Source: Acetatifactor sp. (lineage in GTDB: Bacteria > Bacillota > Clostridia > Lachnospirales > Lachnospiraceae). From it: 10,067 bases of DNA. The notes beneath the pieces are model-generated. The model was not told where the DNA came from. It ran no database searches and saw nothing but the letters and a program-made list of their open reading frames with translations. This document shows, in pieces, positions 1 to 8,492 of this stretch. The position numbers were made by a program, and so were the translations under genes. Location of the stretch: NCBI GenBank assembly GCA_016303085.1, contig JAEDMI010000088.1, positions 1 through 10,067 on the forward strand, given 5' to 3'. Within the stretch, counting starts at the first letter, position 1. Each line of letters begins with the position of its first letter.

Positions 1-2079
1 AAACGAATATTGGCAACACTGTTGTCGCTGTGTCTGGTGCTGACTTTGCTGCCCGGCAGTCGGGCGGCTGCGGAAACAGCCTCCGCGGGAGCCGTAGGAA
101 CGGCATCCGAACAGGAAATCACAATTACGCTCAGCACGGATAAGGAAGTTTATAAAGCCGGAGAGGAGATTCACTACGAGATTACGCTGGAAAACGGCAG
201 TACCATGTGGAATACGGGCGCTGTTGAGTTTACTTACAGCAATACGGAGGGACTTCTTCCGGTTTCCGGGGACTCTATGCCTACAGCTTTACCGGCTGTC
301 TCTGCGGGAGAGAGTTATACCCTGAGCGGCACCCTGACAGGTGACGGCACGCTCTTTAAGGCCGGTGGTCTGCCGGGATGGATTTGGGCGGTTGTGGCCG
401 GGGCTGCAGCGACATTCTGTGTATTAATACTTCTGTTTCTGAAAAAGAAGAGAGGGAGAAAGACGGCGGCAGCAGCCCTTTTGCTGGTGCTTTGCATGGG
501 ATGCGAGATGCTTCCCGTCCGGGCAGCGGAGCGGGATTCCATAACGCTGCGTCCCTATGTGAAATTTGAGTATGCCGGTCAGGAGGTAATGATAAGGATG
601 GTTGTGGAACTGCCTATGTCACAGAAGCTATGGGAGATTGCCTATGAGGATCGGATGCAGTATAAGCGCATTACCTGTCATGACCCTTCCATTTTTAAGG
701 ATTTTGACGGCACCTATTATATACTGGGTACCCATCTGACAGGCGGCAGCAGTACAAATCTTTATGACTGGACCAGCCTTGACAGCGAGATTCGAGGCGG
801 GTTTACGCAGGAAGTCAAGGATAAAATCAAAGCATGGAATCTGGACGACAGAGTGACAAACTGGTTTGACTATCTCTGGGCACCGGATATCATTTACAAT
901 ACAGCCATGGGGAAATACTGCATGTATCTGAGCGCCAACGGAGACAACTGGAAGTCCAACATTGTACTGCTGACGGCAGATGCGGTGACAGGGCCCTATG
1001 ACTATGCGGGTACCATTGTCTACGGAGGTTTCAATGAGGAGAATTTTACTCAGACCGATGCTCCCGCGGTGCTGGGAACGGAGGAAATTCCGGAGCGCTA
1101 TGTGATAAACGGAGTGGACAACAAAAAGTGGGGAGATATGTGGCCCAACTGCATCGACCCCTGTGTGTTCTACGATGATGAAGGAAACCTTTGGATGACC
1201 TACGGTTCCTGGTCCGGCGGTATCTTCATGCTGGCGTTGGATGAGGAGACGGGACTTCGGGATTATACGGTGAACTATGACACGGACATTCACTCCGACG
1301 CATACTTCGGAAAGAAGATTGCGGGCGGTGCTTATGTGTCCGGTGAAGGCTCCTATGTTCAGAAAATCGGCAATTATTATTACCTGTTTATCTCCTACGG
1401 CAATCTGGAGGCGGCAGGGGGCTATAATGTCCGTGTGTTCCGTTCTGAGAGACCCGATGGGGACTATGTGGATGCCCTGGGCAATACACCTTATTTTGAC
1501 AGATATGTTTTTAACTATAATATGTCCGTGGGCGTGCGCCTCATGGGCGGCTATAAGTGGCGGAACTTCAACAACGGACAGGTGGCACAGGGACATAACT
1601 CTGCCTTTGTGGATGACGACGGCAGGGCATACATCGTATACCATACCAGAACCAGCAACGGCACCGAGGGTCACAATGTAAAGGTACATCAGCTGTTTAC
1701 CAACAAGGAAGGATGGCTGCTTGCAGCACCTTACCAGACCACAGGCGAGTCCTTAAAGAGCGGCGGTTATACCGCAGCGGAGGTGGCGGGACAGTATGAG
1801 GTTATTCTGCATGAGCTGGATATTGATTACAAAGCGCTGGAGACGAAGAAACCCGCACTGATTACGTTGGAGGAGGACGGGACAATCACCGGAGAATACA
1901 CGGGAAGCTGGAGTCTGGAGCCGGGAACCTCCTACATAGTGCTCTCTATGAACGGAGAAAACTACAGCGGTGTGACGCTGGAGATGCTGGTGGAGAATAC
2001 AAAATTGAGCACCATGGTGTTCACGGCTATGGGAGATAAAGATCAGGTGACCTTGTGGGGCAGCAGGGTGACAGAATAA
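1..2079 (+). CDS. Membrane-tethered GH43 glycosidase, likely arabinan-degrading (5' partial)
   Basis: Probably cleaves alpha-1,5-arabinan or a related plant polysaccharide outside the cell. The frame is open to the left edge; the TTG at 10 is an internal codon of a signal peptide (KRILATLLSLCLVLTLLPGSRAA), so the true start lies upstream. Residues are counted from position 10. A beta-rich domain follows (35-108, ITLSTDKEVYKAGEEIHYEI), then a membrane helix at 111-134, a KKKRGRK stretch, a second hydrophobic segment at 142-160, and a GH43 five-blade propeller at about 219-560. Expected GH43 active-site acids are present: D225 in HDPSIF (base), D383 in IDPCVF (pKa modulator) and E446 in SGEGSYV (acid). 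H529 in QGHNSAF matches the metal-site histidine of endo-arabinanases. Residues 575-689 form a C-terminal beta domain as in Bacillus Abn2-type enzymes. Family assignment is firm; exact substrate and endo/exo mode are inference. It ends at a hairpin terminator. Confidence 0.9.
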   Translation, partial: KRILATLLSLCLVLTLLPGSRAAAETASAGAVGTASEQEITITLSTDKEVYKAGEEIHYEITLENGSTMWNTGAVEFTYSNTEGLLPVSGDSMPTALPAVSAGESYTLSGTLTGDGTLFKAGGLPGWIWAVVAGAAATFCVLILLFLKKKRGRKTAAAALLLVLCMGCEMLPVRAAERDSITLRPYVKFEYAGQEVMIRMVVELPMSQKLWEIAYEDRMQYKRITCHDPSIFKDFDGTYYILGTHLTGGSSTNLYDWTSLDSEIRGGFTQEVKDKIKAWNLDDRVTNWFDYLWAPDIIYNTAMGKYCMYLSANGDNWKSNIVLLTADAVTGPYDYAGTIVYGGFNEENFTQTDAPAVLGTEEIPERYVINGVDNKKWGDMWPNCIDPCVFYDDEGNLWMTYGSWSGGIFMLALDEETGLRDYTVNYDTDIHSDAYFGKKIAGGAYVSGEGSYVQKIGNYYYLFISYGNLEAAGGYNVRVFRSERPDGDYVDALGNTPYFDRYVFNYNMSVGVRLMGGYKWRNFNNGQVAQGHNSAFVDDDGRAYIVYHTRTSNGTEGHNVKVHQLFTNKEGWLLAAPYQTTGESLKSGGYTAAEVAGQYEVILHELDIDYKALETKKPALITLEEDGTITGEYTGSWSLEPGTSYIVLSMNGENYSGVTLEMLVENTKLSTMVFTAMGDKDQVTLWGSRVTE

Positions 2080-2090
2080 GTGAAAGAGAG

Positions 2091-2123
2091 AAGGGGCGGC
2101 GCCTACATCAGGCGCAGCCCCTT
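2091..2123. terminator. Shared convergent hairpin terminator
   Basis: AAGGGGC-G-GCGCCT pairs with AGGCGC-A-GCCCCTT around a five-base loop (ACATC). This gives 13 base pairs with one G-A mismatch. The + strand side runs into TTTCTC and the - strand side into CTCTCTTTC, so the U-tract is modest in both directions. It lies 11 bases after the GH43 stop and contains the last codons and stop of the convergent tetR-type gene, so it can end both transcripts. Confidence 0.7.
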
Positions 2124-2678
2124 TCTCAGCAAATCGTTACAGATGGATGCAATTTCTTCCGGCGGCTTTGGGGTGGGATGATTCAGCCAGGTTTCGATAA
2201 CCCCGATACAGCCGGAGATAATAAAAGCCTCAATGTAATCCAGGTCCTGATTTAAGTCGCTTACATCCAAGATATCATAAATGCGCTCTTTCACAAGGCT
2301 TTTCATGCGGTTGACAAAGGCCAGGTCCCCATGAGGTCCCATGGTTGCCCTGGCAAAGGCTTTGTGCCGTTCCAAAAAGGCGAACACCTCCTGCAGCGTC
2401 GCTTCGGAGGAACTGACTTCCGCGGTGAGGGTGCGGTCTAAAATTTCATTAAACTCTACAAACAGCTCATCCTCCATTTTTTCCAGCATGTCGTAGATAT
2501 CATTATAATGCAGATAGAAGGTTCCTCTGTTGATATCTGCCAAATCCGACAATTCCTTCACGGAAATGTCTTTGATTTCTTTTGTCTCCATCAACTGAAT
2601 AAGACCTTGTTGAAGTAATGCTCTTGTCCTTCGGATACGCCGGTCTGTGATTGCTCTTTTTTCATTGCTTCCGCTCAT
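2103..2678 (-). CDS. TetR/AcrR-family repressor, probable regulator of the MMPL operon
   Basis: A 191-residue one-component regulator. The N-terminal helix-turn-helix covers about 37-58, with the classic TetR signature ISVKELSDLADINRGTFYLHY. The rest is a helical ligand-binding and dimer domain with a TetR_C segment of the kind seen in DhaS-like regulators (around 100-160, GPHGDLAFVNRMKSLV). The ATG at 2676-2678 is chosen because GCGGGG lies seven bases before it. An in-frame TTG six codons upstream has no ribosome site and overlaps the likely -10 box. The gene is divergent from the MMPL exporter gene across 203 bp, the usual arrangement for a TetR repressor controlling an efflux gene; farR-farE of S. 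aureus is a known parallel. Target and ligand are inferred from position only. It converges on the GH43 gene. Confidence 0.88.
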   Translation of the reverse strand: MSGSNEKRAITDRRIRRTRALLQQGLIQLMETKEIKDISVKELSDLADINRGTFYLHYNDIYDMLEKMEDELFVEFNEILDRTLTAEVSSSEATLQEVFAFLERHKAFARATMGPHGDLAFVNRMKSLVKERIYDILDVSDLNQDLDYIEAFIISGCIGVIETWLNHPTPKPPEEIASICNDLLRKGLRLM

Positions 2679-2695
2679 TTGTTTACCCCGCTTCA

Positions 2696-2724
2696 ATTAT
2701 AAACAATTTATGAAATAATGGACA
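2696..2724 (-). promoter_or_regulatory. Possible tetR promoter
   Basis: On the - strand a perfect TATAAT (2701 down to 2696) lies about 18 bases before the chosen ATG. The -35 region at normal spacing is poor (TGTCCA at 2724-2719). The start site would fall near 2689, giving a leader of about ten bases that still holds the GCGGGG site. The TTG candidate start would lie upstream of this start site, which supports the ATG. Confidence 0.35.
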
Positions 2725-2773
2725 CAAGTGACTGTGAATGTCGAAAACCATACGTTTACGGAAAAAGTGTGCA

Positions 2774-2801
2774 TTGTCTTTTTCTTAAGTTCTATTATAA
2801 T
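2774..2801 (+). promoter_or_regulatory. Likely sigma-A promoter of the MMPL-GLUG operon
   Basis: TTGTCT (2774-2779), a 16-base spacer and a perfect TATAAT (2796-2801). Transcription would start near 2808, leaving a leader of about 74 bases that carries the candidate operator palindrome. Confidence 0.55.
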
Positions 2802-2826
2802 TACACTAAAAACGAAAATCAACAGT

Positions 2827-2842
2827 TGTTCATTAAAGAACA
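2827..2842. promoter_or_regulatory. Candidate TetR operator palindrome
   Basis: TGTTCATTAAAGAACA is a palindrome at 14 of 16 positions; only the two A bases flanking the TTAA centre fail. Size and symmetry suit a TetR dimer. It lies about 20 bases after the predicted start site of the exporter operon, where a bound repressor would block initiation or early elongation. A degenerate look-alike (TTGTTTATAATTGAA, - strand, about 2706-2692) overlaps the tetR -10 box and could allow self-control, but the region is AT-rich and this second match may be chance. Confidence 0.5.
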
Positions 2843-2881
2843 GAAATATAAATAAATATAAGGCTGTGAAGGAAGGATACT

Positions 2882-5434
2882 ATGGCGAAGGAAAAAGATA
2901 AGAAAGACGAGTCCTTTATGATAAAGCTGTCAACGCTGATTGTGGATAAGCGCAAGGGCTTTTATCTGATATTTATCATGTTGATTATTTTCAGTGTGAT
3001 TTATATGAACAAGGTTGAGGTAAATAATGACCTGACTACCTATCTGCCGGGTACTACGGAAACCAGACAGGGCCTTGACCTGATGGAGGAACAGTTTATT
3101 ACATACGGCACTGCCCGGGTGATGGTATGCAATGTTACATTGGAGCAGGCGCAGGAGCTGGCGGACTGTTTGGAGAGACTGGAAGGGGTCAGCATGTTGA
3201 CCTTTGATGACTCCGAAGAGCACTATCACGATATGGAGGCGCTGTTTGCTATTACCTTCAAAGCGGAGGCAGAGACGGAAGAAGCACAGGAATATCTGAA
3301 TGCCGTTCTGGAGGAACTGAAGGGTTATGATGTCTACTATTCTTCGGATATCGGGCAGGAGGAGAGGGATGCGGATGACTTAAACCACGATATGATTATT
3401 ATTCTGCTGTTGGCCGGAGTAGTCATTGTGGCGGTTCTGTTGTTTACCTCCACTACCTATGCTGAAATTCCCGTATTTCTCATGACCTTTATCGTGGCAG
3501 CCATTCTGAATAAGGGTACCAACTTTATCTTTGGCACCATCAGTTTTGTCACAGACTCTATCGCGGTGGTGCTTCAGTTGGCGTTGGCAGTGGATTATGC
3601 CATTATTCTTTGCCACCGGTTTATGGAGGAGCATGAGGACAAGGATGCCAGAGAGGCGGTTATTGTTGCGCTGAGTAAGGCCATACCCGAAATCTCATCC
3701 AGTTCCCTGACTACCGTTTCCGGTATGGTCGCCATGATGTTTATGCAGTTTAGAATCGGTTATGACATGGGTATTGTGCTGGCAAAGGCAATCGTGCTCA
3801 GTCTGGTGTCCGTATTCTTTTTGATGCCCGGTTTATTACTGACCTTTGCCAAGGCTATCGACAATTCCCACCACAGGAGCTTTGTGCCTAAAATTACGGC
3901 AGTGGGTAAATTCTGTGTACATACAAGATTCCTGATTCCACCTCTTTTTGTGGGGGTGGTGATTGCCGCAGCCCTTATCTCGGGGAAAACCAACTATGTC
4001 TACGATGTGAATACGCTGGAATCCAAGAATATGAGTGACAACAAATTCTCCGTCACCATGGTGAACCGGGAATTCGGAACCATAAATCAGCTGGCAGTTA
4101 TGGTACCGAGCGGAGATTATGAGAAAGAAGCCCGGGCATTGAAGGCGCTGGAGGCAATGGATGAGGTGGACTCCTGTATGGGTCTTGCCAATATCGAGGC
4201 CATGGACGGATATATGTTGACAAGGCAGCTTTCTCCCAGAGAGTTTGCCGAACTGATTGACTTGGATATTGAGGTGGTGGATTTACTGTATTCCGCATAT
4301 GCGGTGGATGACAGTAACTACGGTGCGTTGCTGAACGGCGTAAATGAGTACAGGGTGCCGCTGATTGACATGTTCCTCTTTATCTATGACCAGAAGGAAA
4401 AGGGAAATATTACACTGGATGATGAACTGGAGGAATCACTGACGGATGCCTATTCCCAAATCAGCATCGCCAAGAATCAGCTTTTGGGAGAGGATTACAG
4501 CCGCTTTGTGCTGGAGCTTGCCGTTCCCGTGGAGGGGGAGGAAACCTATGCAGCCCTGGAGAGAATCCGGGAAACTGTGGCGCAGTATTATGATTACGAT
4601 GATATTGTTCTGGCAGGTAACTCAACCAGCAACAAGGATCTGAGCACTTCCTTCGGTATTGATAACACGATTATCACGGTGCTGACCGCATTGTTTGTCA
4701 TGATTATCCTGCTGTTTACATTCCAGTCTGCGGGACTTCCCGTGTTGCTGGTACTGACCATCCAGGGAAGTATCTGGATGAACTTTTCACTGCCGTATCT
4801 CACAGGAGAATCCGTATATTTTCTGGGATATCTGGTGGTTTCGGCCATACAGATGGGTGCAACCATCGACTATGCCATCGTCATTACCAGCCGTTATATG
4901 GACTTAAAGAGTTATATGCCCATTAAGAAGGCTATTGTGGAGACACTGAATCAGGCGTTTCCCACCATTGTTACAAGCGGCTCCATGTTGGTTGCGGCGG
5001 GCTTTATCATCAGCAATATTTCCTCCAATGCCGTAGTGGCGGCAATCGGCCTGGCACTGGGAAGAGGTACTCTGACTTCCATCGCACTGGTGCTTCTGGT
5101 GTTGCCGCAGACGTTGCTCATCGGGGATATCATTATCGAAAAGACAGCTTTCACCCTGAAACGTGAGACGGTGAAGCCTCTGCCGACAGGAGGCAGAATC
5201 CGTATGTCTGGTCGAATCAAGGGATATGTGAACGGCGTGATAGACGGAGAGTTTATCGGGGTTATCGACGGCGAGATGGGAGCCGTGGTACGGGCAAGAG
5301 ACAATGTGGAACGTATTGACCCGGAAAGTCAAAAATATTCGGGAGAGATACTGCAAATTGAGGCTGCAGAGCAGGAAAATGACGGAAATGACACAGAAGA
5401 AAAATCCGGGGAGGTAGCGGAAAATGAAGAATAG
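2882..5434 (+). CDS. MMPL/RND-superfamily exporter
   Basis: An 850-residue proton-driven membrane transporter, probably exporting lipids, amphiphiles or drugs. It shows the RND twofold plan. TM1 (26-42) precedes extracellular loop 1 (44-169); TM2-TM6 lie at about 170-189, 195-211, 222-243, 272-289 and 296-320. TM7 (349-366) precedes loop 2 (367-594, about 228 residues); TM8-TM12 lie at about 595-614, 618-638, 646-670, 694-712 and 718-748. Matching Asp-Tyr pairs in TM4 (ALAVDYA, D238) and TM10 (ATIDYA, D663) are the proton-relay residues of MMPL proteins. A cytoplasmic tail follows, with glycine at every fourth residue from 777 to 797 and then an acidic end. The ATG has AAGGAAGG five bases upstream. 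The gene is divergent from a TetR-type gene and overlaps the next gene by 11 bases, implying coupled translation. Family is secure; substrate is unknown. Confidence 0.93.
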   Translation: MAKEKDKKDESFMIKLSTLIVDKRKGFYLIFIMLIIFSVIYMNKVEVNNDLTTYLPGTTETRQGLDLMEEQFITYGTARVMVCNVTLEQAQELADCLERLEGVSMLTFDDSEEHYHDMEALFAITFKAEAETEEAQEYLNAVLEELKGYDVYYSSDIGQEERDADDLNHDMIIILLLAGVVIVAVLLFTSTTYAEIPVFLMTFIVAAILNKGTNFIFGTISFVTDSIAVVLQLALAVDYAIILCHRFMEEHEDKDAREAVIVALSKAIPEISSSSLTTVSGMVAMMFMQFRIGYDMGIVLAKAIVLSLVSVFFLMPGLLLTFAKAIDNSHHRSFVPKITAVGKFCVHTRFLIPPLFVGVVIAAALISGKTNYVYDVNTLESKNMSDNKFSVTMVNREFGTINQLAVMVPSGDYEKEARALKALEAMDEVDSCMGLANIEAMDGYMLTRQLSPREFAELIDLDIEVVDLLYSAYAVDDSNYGALLNGVNEYRVPLIDMFLFIYDQKEKGNITLDDELEESLTDAYSQISIAKNQLLGEDYSRFVLELAVPVEGEETYAALERIRETVAQYYDYDDIVLAGNSTSNKDLSTSFGIDNTIITVLTALFVMIILLFTFQSAGLPVLLVLTIQGSIWMNFSLPYLTGESVYFLGYLVVSAIQMGATIDYAIVITSRYMDLKSYMPIKKAIVETLNQAFPTIVTSGSMLVAAGFIISNISSNAVVAAIGLALGRGTLTSIALVLLVLPQTLLIGDIIIEKTAFTLKRETVKPLPTGGRIRMSGRIKGYVNGVIDGEFIGVIDGEMGAVVRARDNVERIDPESQKYSGEILQIEAAEQENDGNDTEEKSGEVAENEE

Positions 5435-8400
5435 CAGAAAATTTATGACACATGTGTCCCTTATGCTGTGCGGTATTTTGATGCTTGCTCCCGCCATGTC
5501 CGCCCGGGCTGTCGAGGGAGACAAAACCTATGAGGAGTATCGTTCGGGGAAAGCATGGGAAGAACTGCTTCCCGAGGAAAATGAATATACTGTCATCTGT
5601 ATTTCCGATGAGGAGGAACTGGCAGAACTGGCAGCAAACTGTGAGCTGGATTCCTGGTCTGTGGATAAGTATGTGAAGCTGGAAAAGAATATTACATTGT
5701 CGGAGCACTGTGATTTAATGATTCCTACCTTTGGCGGCATCTTTGACGGCAACGGTTACACGATTTCCAATCTGGAGATAGGAGCGACAGGATCTGCCAC
5801 CGGACTTTTCCGATATATCAGGCAGGGAGCCGTGGTGCGGAACCTCACTGTGACGGGACGTGTTTACCCCGAGGGAAGCAAGAGTGAGACAGGTATCCTG
5901 GCAGGGGTAAACTACGGGAGTGTGGTGAACTGCTCTGTATCGGGCAGTGTGTCGGGAGAAGAATCCGTAGGCGGGCTTGTGGGCGTCAATGAAGCGTCCG
6001 GAGAAATCAGGCGGTGCAGTGCCCGGACGATAGTTGTGGGAGATCATTATGTGGGAGGAATCTGCGGCATAAATTATGGTATTCTGAACAACTGCTCCAA
6101 TTCCGGCAAAATCAACACCTACAGCAAAGAAGTAACCTACAATCTGGATGATATCACCATGGAAAATCTGGAGAACCTGAACAGCATGGAAAATGTGGCA
6201 GCTCACACTGACACAGGCGGTATTGCCGGATACTCGGAGGGAAAGATTTATTATTGCTCCAACACGGGTACGGTGGGGTATCAGCACGTTGGTTACAATA
6301 CGGGTGGTATCGTCGGAAGGCTGCATCAGGGATATTTGCAGAACTGTACCAACAGCGGAGAGATTCTGGGCAGGAAGGACGTGGGCGGCATCGTGGGTCA
6401 GATGGAGCCTTTCCTGGAGGTACGGTATCTGGACGATAAGCTGAAGGAGATAGACCGTGAGACGGAGAAGCTGTTGGATCTTTTGGATGCAACACAACGG
6501 AATCTGAATCATTACGGGAAACAGGCATCCGATTTGACAGGGAAACTGACAACAAGCCTGAAGAATGCTTCGGTTGCGGCAGGAAACCTGACCGGCACTG
6601 CCAATGAACTCTGGTACATCTACAACCAGGAGCTGACAGGGGTTGGAAACGACTTAAAACGGCTGAATACGGATTTGGAGAATCAGAGTAATACGGACAG
6701 GGAAAACGGCAACACCACAGATCATACTGTCAGCGGCGGCGATTTGGTCAGTGGCGGTGATATCACGATTTCAGTTCCGAACGATACGGAGAGCTATCGG
6801 GCAGCACTGCGCCGTTTTGCGGATAGCACAGGAACACATATTACAAATATGACAACGGCATCCACAGACAGGAGCGGTGGTATTACGGAGAATCTGAATA
6901 CCCTGAACCGGGAGATGGAGGCGGCAGGGAACTATCTGGAGCAGTTGGCTGATGTGCTTGAGCAGGGGACGGAACAAAGCGGAGAAGATATGAACGCGGT
7001 GACAGAGCAGGCACGAGTCCTGAGAAAGTCCATCAGCGAACTTCGGGACGATTTGTTCCGATATGAAGGGATTTCCGTAGAGGATGCCTCCGATGAAGCG
7101 GCTGCAGAGTGGGAGGACGGTGAAGAACCCGGCAATCCCAAAGATAAACAGGAGGAGGCTTATTACGATACATCCACCTTTCAGCAGGGCAAGATTACGC
7201 TCTGTGTCAATGAGGGAAAGGTAGAAGCGGACACAAATGTGGGCGGAATTGTGGGACAGATTGCCACGGAGGTGGATTTTGATCCCGAGGAGGATATTAC
7301 ACTTACCGGAGAGGAAAGCTTTGACATCGAGCAGACGGTAAAAGCAGTGGTCCGGGAAAGCCGTAATTACGGAGACATTATCGGAAAGAAAGATTATGTG
7401 GGCGGAATAGTCGGGAAAGCAGACTTTGGAGCGGTTATTTCCTGCGAGGCCTACGGCGATGTGTCCAGCACCGGCGGAAGTTATGTGGGCGGAATCGTGG
7501 GGGCTTCCGGTTATGCGGTGCGAAGCTGCTGCTTTTTGGGCGGACTGTCGGGAAAGAATTATGTGGGTGGCATTGCCGGAAAGGGCTGCGATATATTTTT
7601 CAGCGTTGCCTGTCCGAAGCTGGAAATGACGGGTGAGTACGGCGGCTCTATCGCCGGACAGCTTGAGAAGGAAGGTATCATAAGCGGAAATTATTATGCA
7701 AAGGGCAATCTTCCCGGAGTGGATTTTATCGGCTACGATGGCGGAGCCACGCCTTTGGAATACCGGGAACTTTGCAGTATAACCGGAGTACCTGATGCTT
7801 TTAGCTCCTTTGACATTATTTTCAGGGCGGATGGTAAGGAATTGGCTTCCTTTACCTGCCGATACGGCGATTCTCTGGATGAAACTTTGATTCCCGAAAT
7901 ACCGGAGAAGGATGGCTTCTACGGGAACTGGCCGGAGTTTGATTACAGCTTTATCACCGGAAGCCGTATCCTGGAGGCGGAATATTACCCCTGGATTACT
8001 GCCATAGCCGGGGAGGAGAAGGATGAAAACGGCAGAGCACTGATACTTGCCCGGGGAAGTTTCAAACCCGGCGCAGAACTTCAGCTGACGGAACGCGAGG
8101 GCGAAGAACAGCTGGAGATTGTATATAAGGACGAAGAGGGCAGAGTGACGGAGGAATATGCGGAACCTGTCGGGGTGCGTATTCTCTGCGAGGATACGGA
8201 ACATACTATAGTGGAACTGTACGACGGAAGTAATTGGACACAGACAGAATGCCGGAGTATCGGAAGTTATCTGGAGTTCGACATGGAGAAACCGGGAATT
8301 TTCAGGGTGACAATTTTGCAGGACAGCGGTAAAATAAAGATAATTGCGATTGTTGTCATAGGCTGTGTGCTGTTGGTTGTGATTCTGATTACCGCCAGGC

Positions 8401-8492
8401 TGGTAAAACGGCTCAAAAAGAAACGACCGCAGAAAAAAGACAATATTCCCTGTGAAGAAAGCGGGGAATCTGAAATGACAGAGAAAGGGTAG
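5424..8492 (+). CDS. GLUG-repeat surface protein with coiled-coil-like insert, partner of MMPL exporter
   Basis: A 1022-residue type I membrane protein. A signal peptide (1-29, cleavage after AMSARA) is followed by a cap (FGGIFDGNGYTISNL, 103-117). Six GLUG-type turns follow, with cores near 157, 183, 211, 265, 294 and 321. Residues about 331-548 are a helical, Leu- and Glu-rich insert: arm A 331-420, a linker with SGGDLVSGGD at 437-446, and arm B 455-548, then an acidic stretch. Five more GLUG cores lie near 607, 660, 689, 715 and 740. Residues 796-860 resemble an InlB/Flg_new beta repeat. A membrane helix (971-992) and a Lys/Arg-rich tail close it; there is no LPXTG motif. The start has GGGGAGG upstream and lies inside the MMPL gene end, so the two are probably made together. 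GLUG motifs usually occur in secreted beta-helix or adhesin-like proteins. A role as extracellular partner of the pump is inference from linkage and architecture. Confidence 0.85.
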   Translation: MKNSRKFMTHVSLMLCGILMLAPAMSARAVEGDKTYEEYRSGKAWEELLPEENEYTVICISDEEELAELAANCELDSWSVDKYVKLEKNITLSEHCDLMIPTFGGIFDGNGYTISNLEIGATGSATGLFRYIRQGAVVRNLTVTGRVYPEGSKSETGILAGVNYGSVVNCSVSGSVSGEESVGGLVGVNEASGEIRRCSARTIVVGDHYVGGICGINYGILNNCSNSGKINTYSKEVTYNLDDITMENLENLNSMENVAAHTDTGGIAGYSEGKIYYCSNTGTVGYQHVGYNTGGIVGRLHQGYLQNCTNSGEILGRKDVGGIVGQMEPFLEVRYLDDKLKEIDRETEKLLDLLDATQRNLNHYGKQASDLTGKLTTSLKNASVAAGNLTGTANELWYIYNQELTGVGNDLKRLNTDLENQSNTDRENGNTTDHTVSGGDLVSGGDITISVPNDTESYRAALRRFADSTGTHITNMTTASTDRSGGITENLNTLNREMEAAGNYLEQLADVLEQGTEQSGEDMNAVTEQARVLRKSISELRDDLFRYEGISVEDASDEAAAEWEDGEEPGNPKDKQEEAYYDTSTFQQGKITLCVNEGKVEADTNVGGIVGQIATEVDFDPEEDITLTGEESFDIEQTVKAVVRESRNYGDIIGKKDYVGGIVGKADFGAVISCEAYGDVSSTGGSYVGGIVGASGYAVRSCCFLGGLSGKNYVGGIAGKGCDIFFSVACPKLEMTGEYGGSIAGQLEKEGIISGNYYAKGNLPGVDFIGYDGGATPLEYRELCSITGVPDAFSSFDIIFRADGKELASFTCRYGDSLDETLIPEIPEKDGFYGNWPEFDYSFITGSRILEAEYYPWITAIAGEEKDENGRALILARGSFKPGAELQLTEREGEEQLEIVYKDEEGRVTEEYAEPVGVRILCEDTEHTIVELYDGSNWTQTECRSIGSYLEFDMEKPGIFRVTILQDSGKIKIIAIVVIGCVLLVVILITARLVKRLKKKRPQKKDNIPCEESGESEMTEKG

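Noticed and set aside
340..420. LPXTG sortase anchor in the GH43 protein
   Set aside because: The sequence before the helix is LPGWIW, not LPXTG, and the protein continues for more than 500 residues after the basic stretch.
628..1689. 353-codon open frame on the - strand opposite the GH43 gene
   Set aside because: The + strand frame has clear GH43 catalytic motifs; the antisense product is low-complexity His/Val/Ile-rich sequence with no family signal.
2676..2696. TTG at 2694-2696 as the start of the TetR-type gene
   Set aside because: There is no ribosome site before it and it overlaps the likely -10 box; the ATG six codons later has a GCGGGG site at good spacing.
6771..8204. Long open frame on the - strand opposite the GLUG gene
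   Set aside because: It lies wholly within a strongly supported + strand gene, has no recognisable domain, and reflects codon bias of the real gene.
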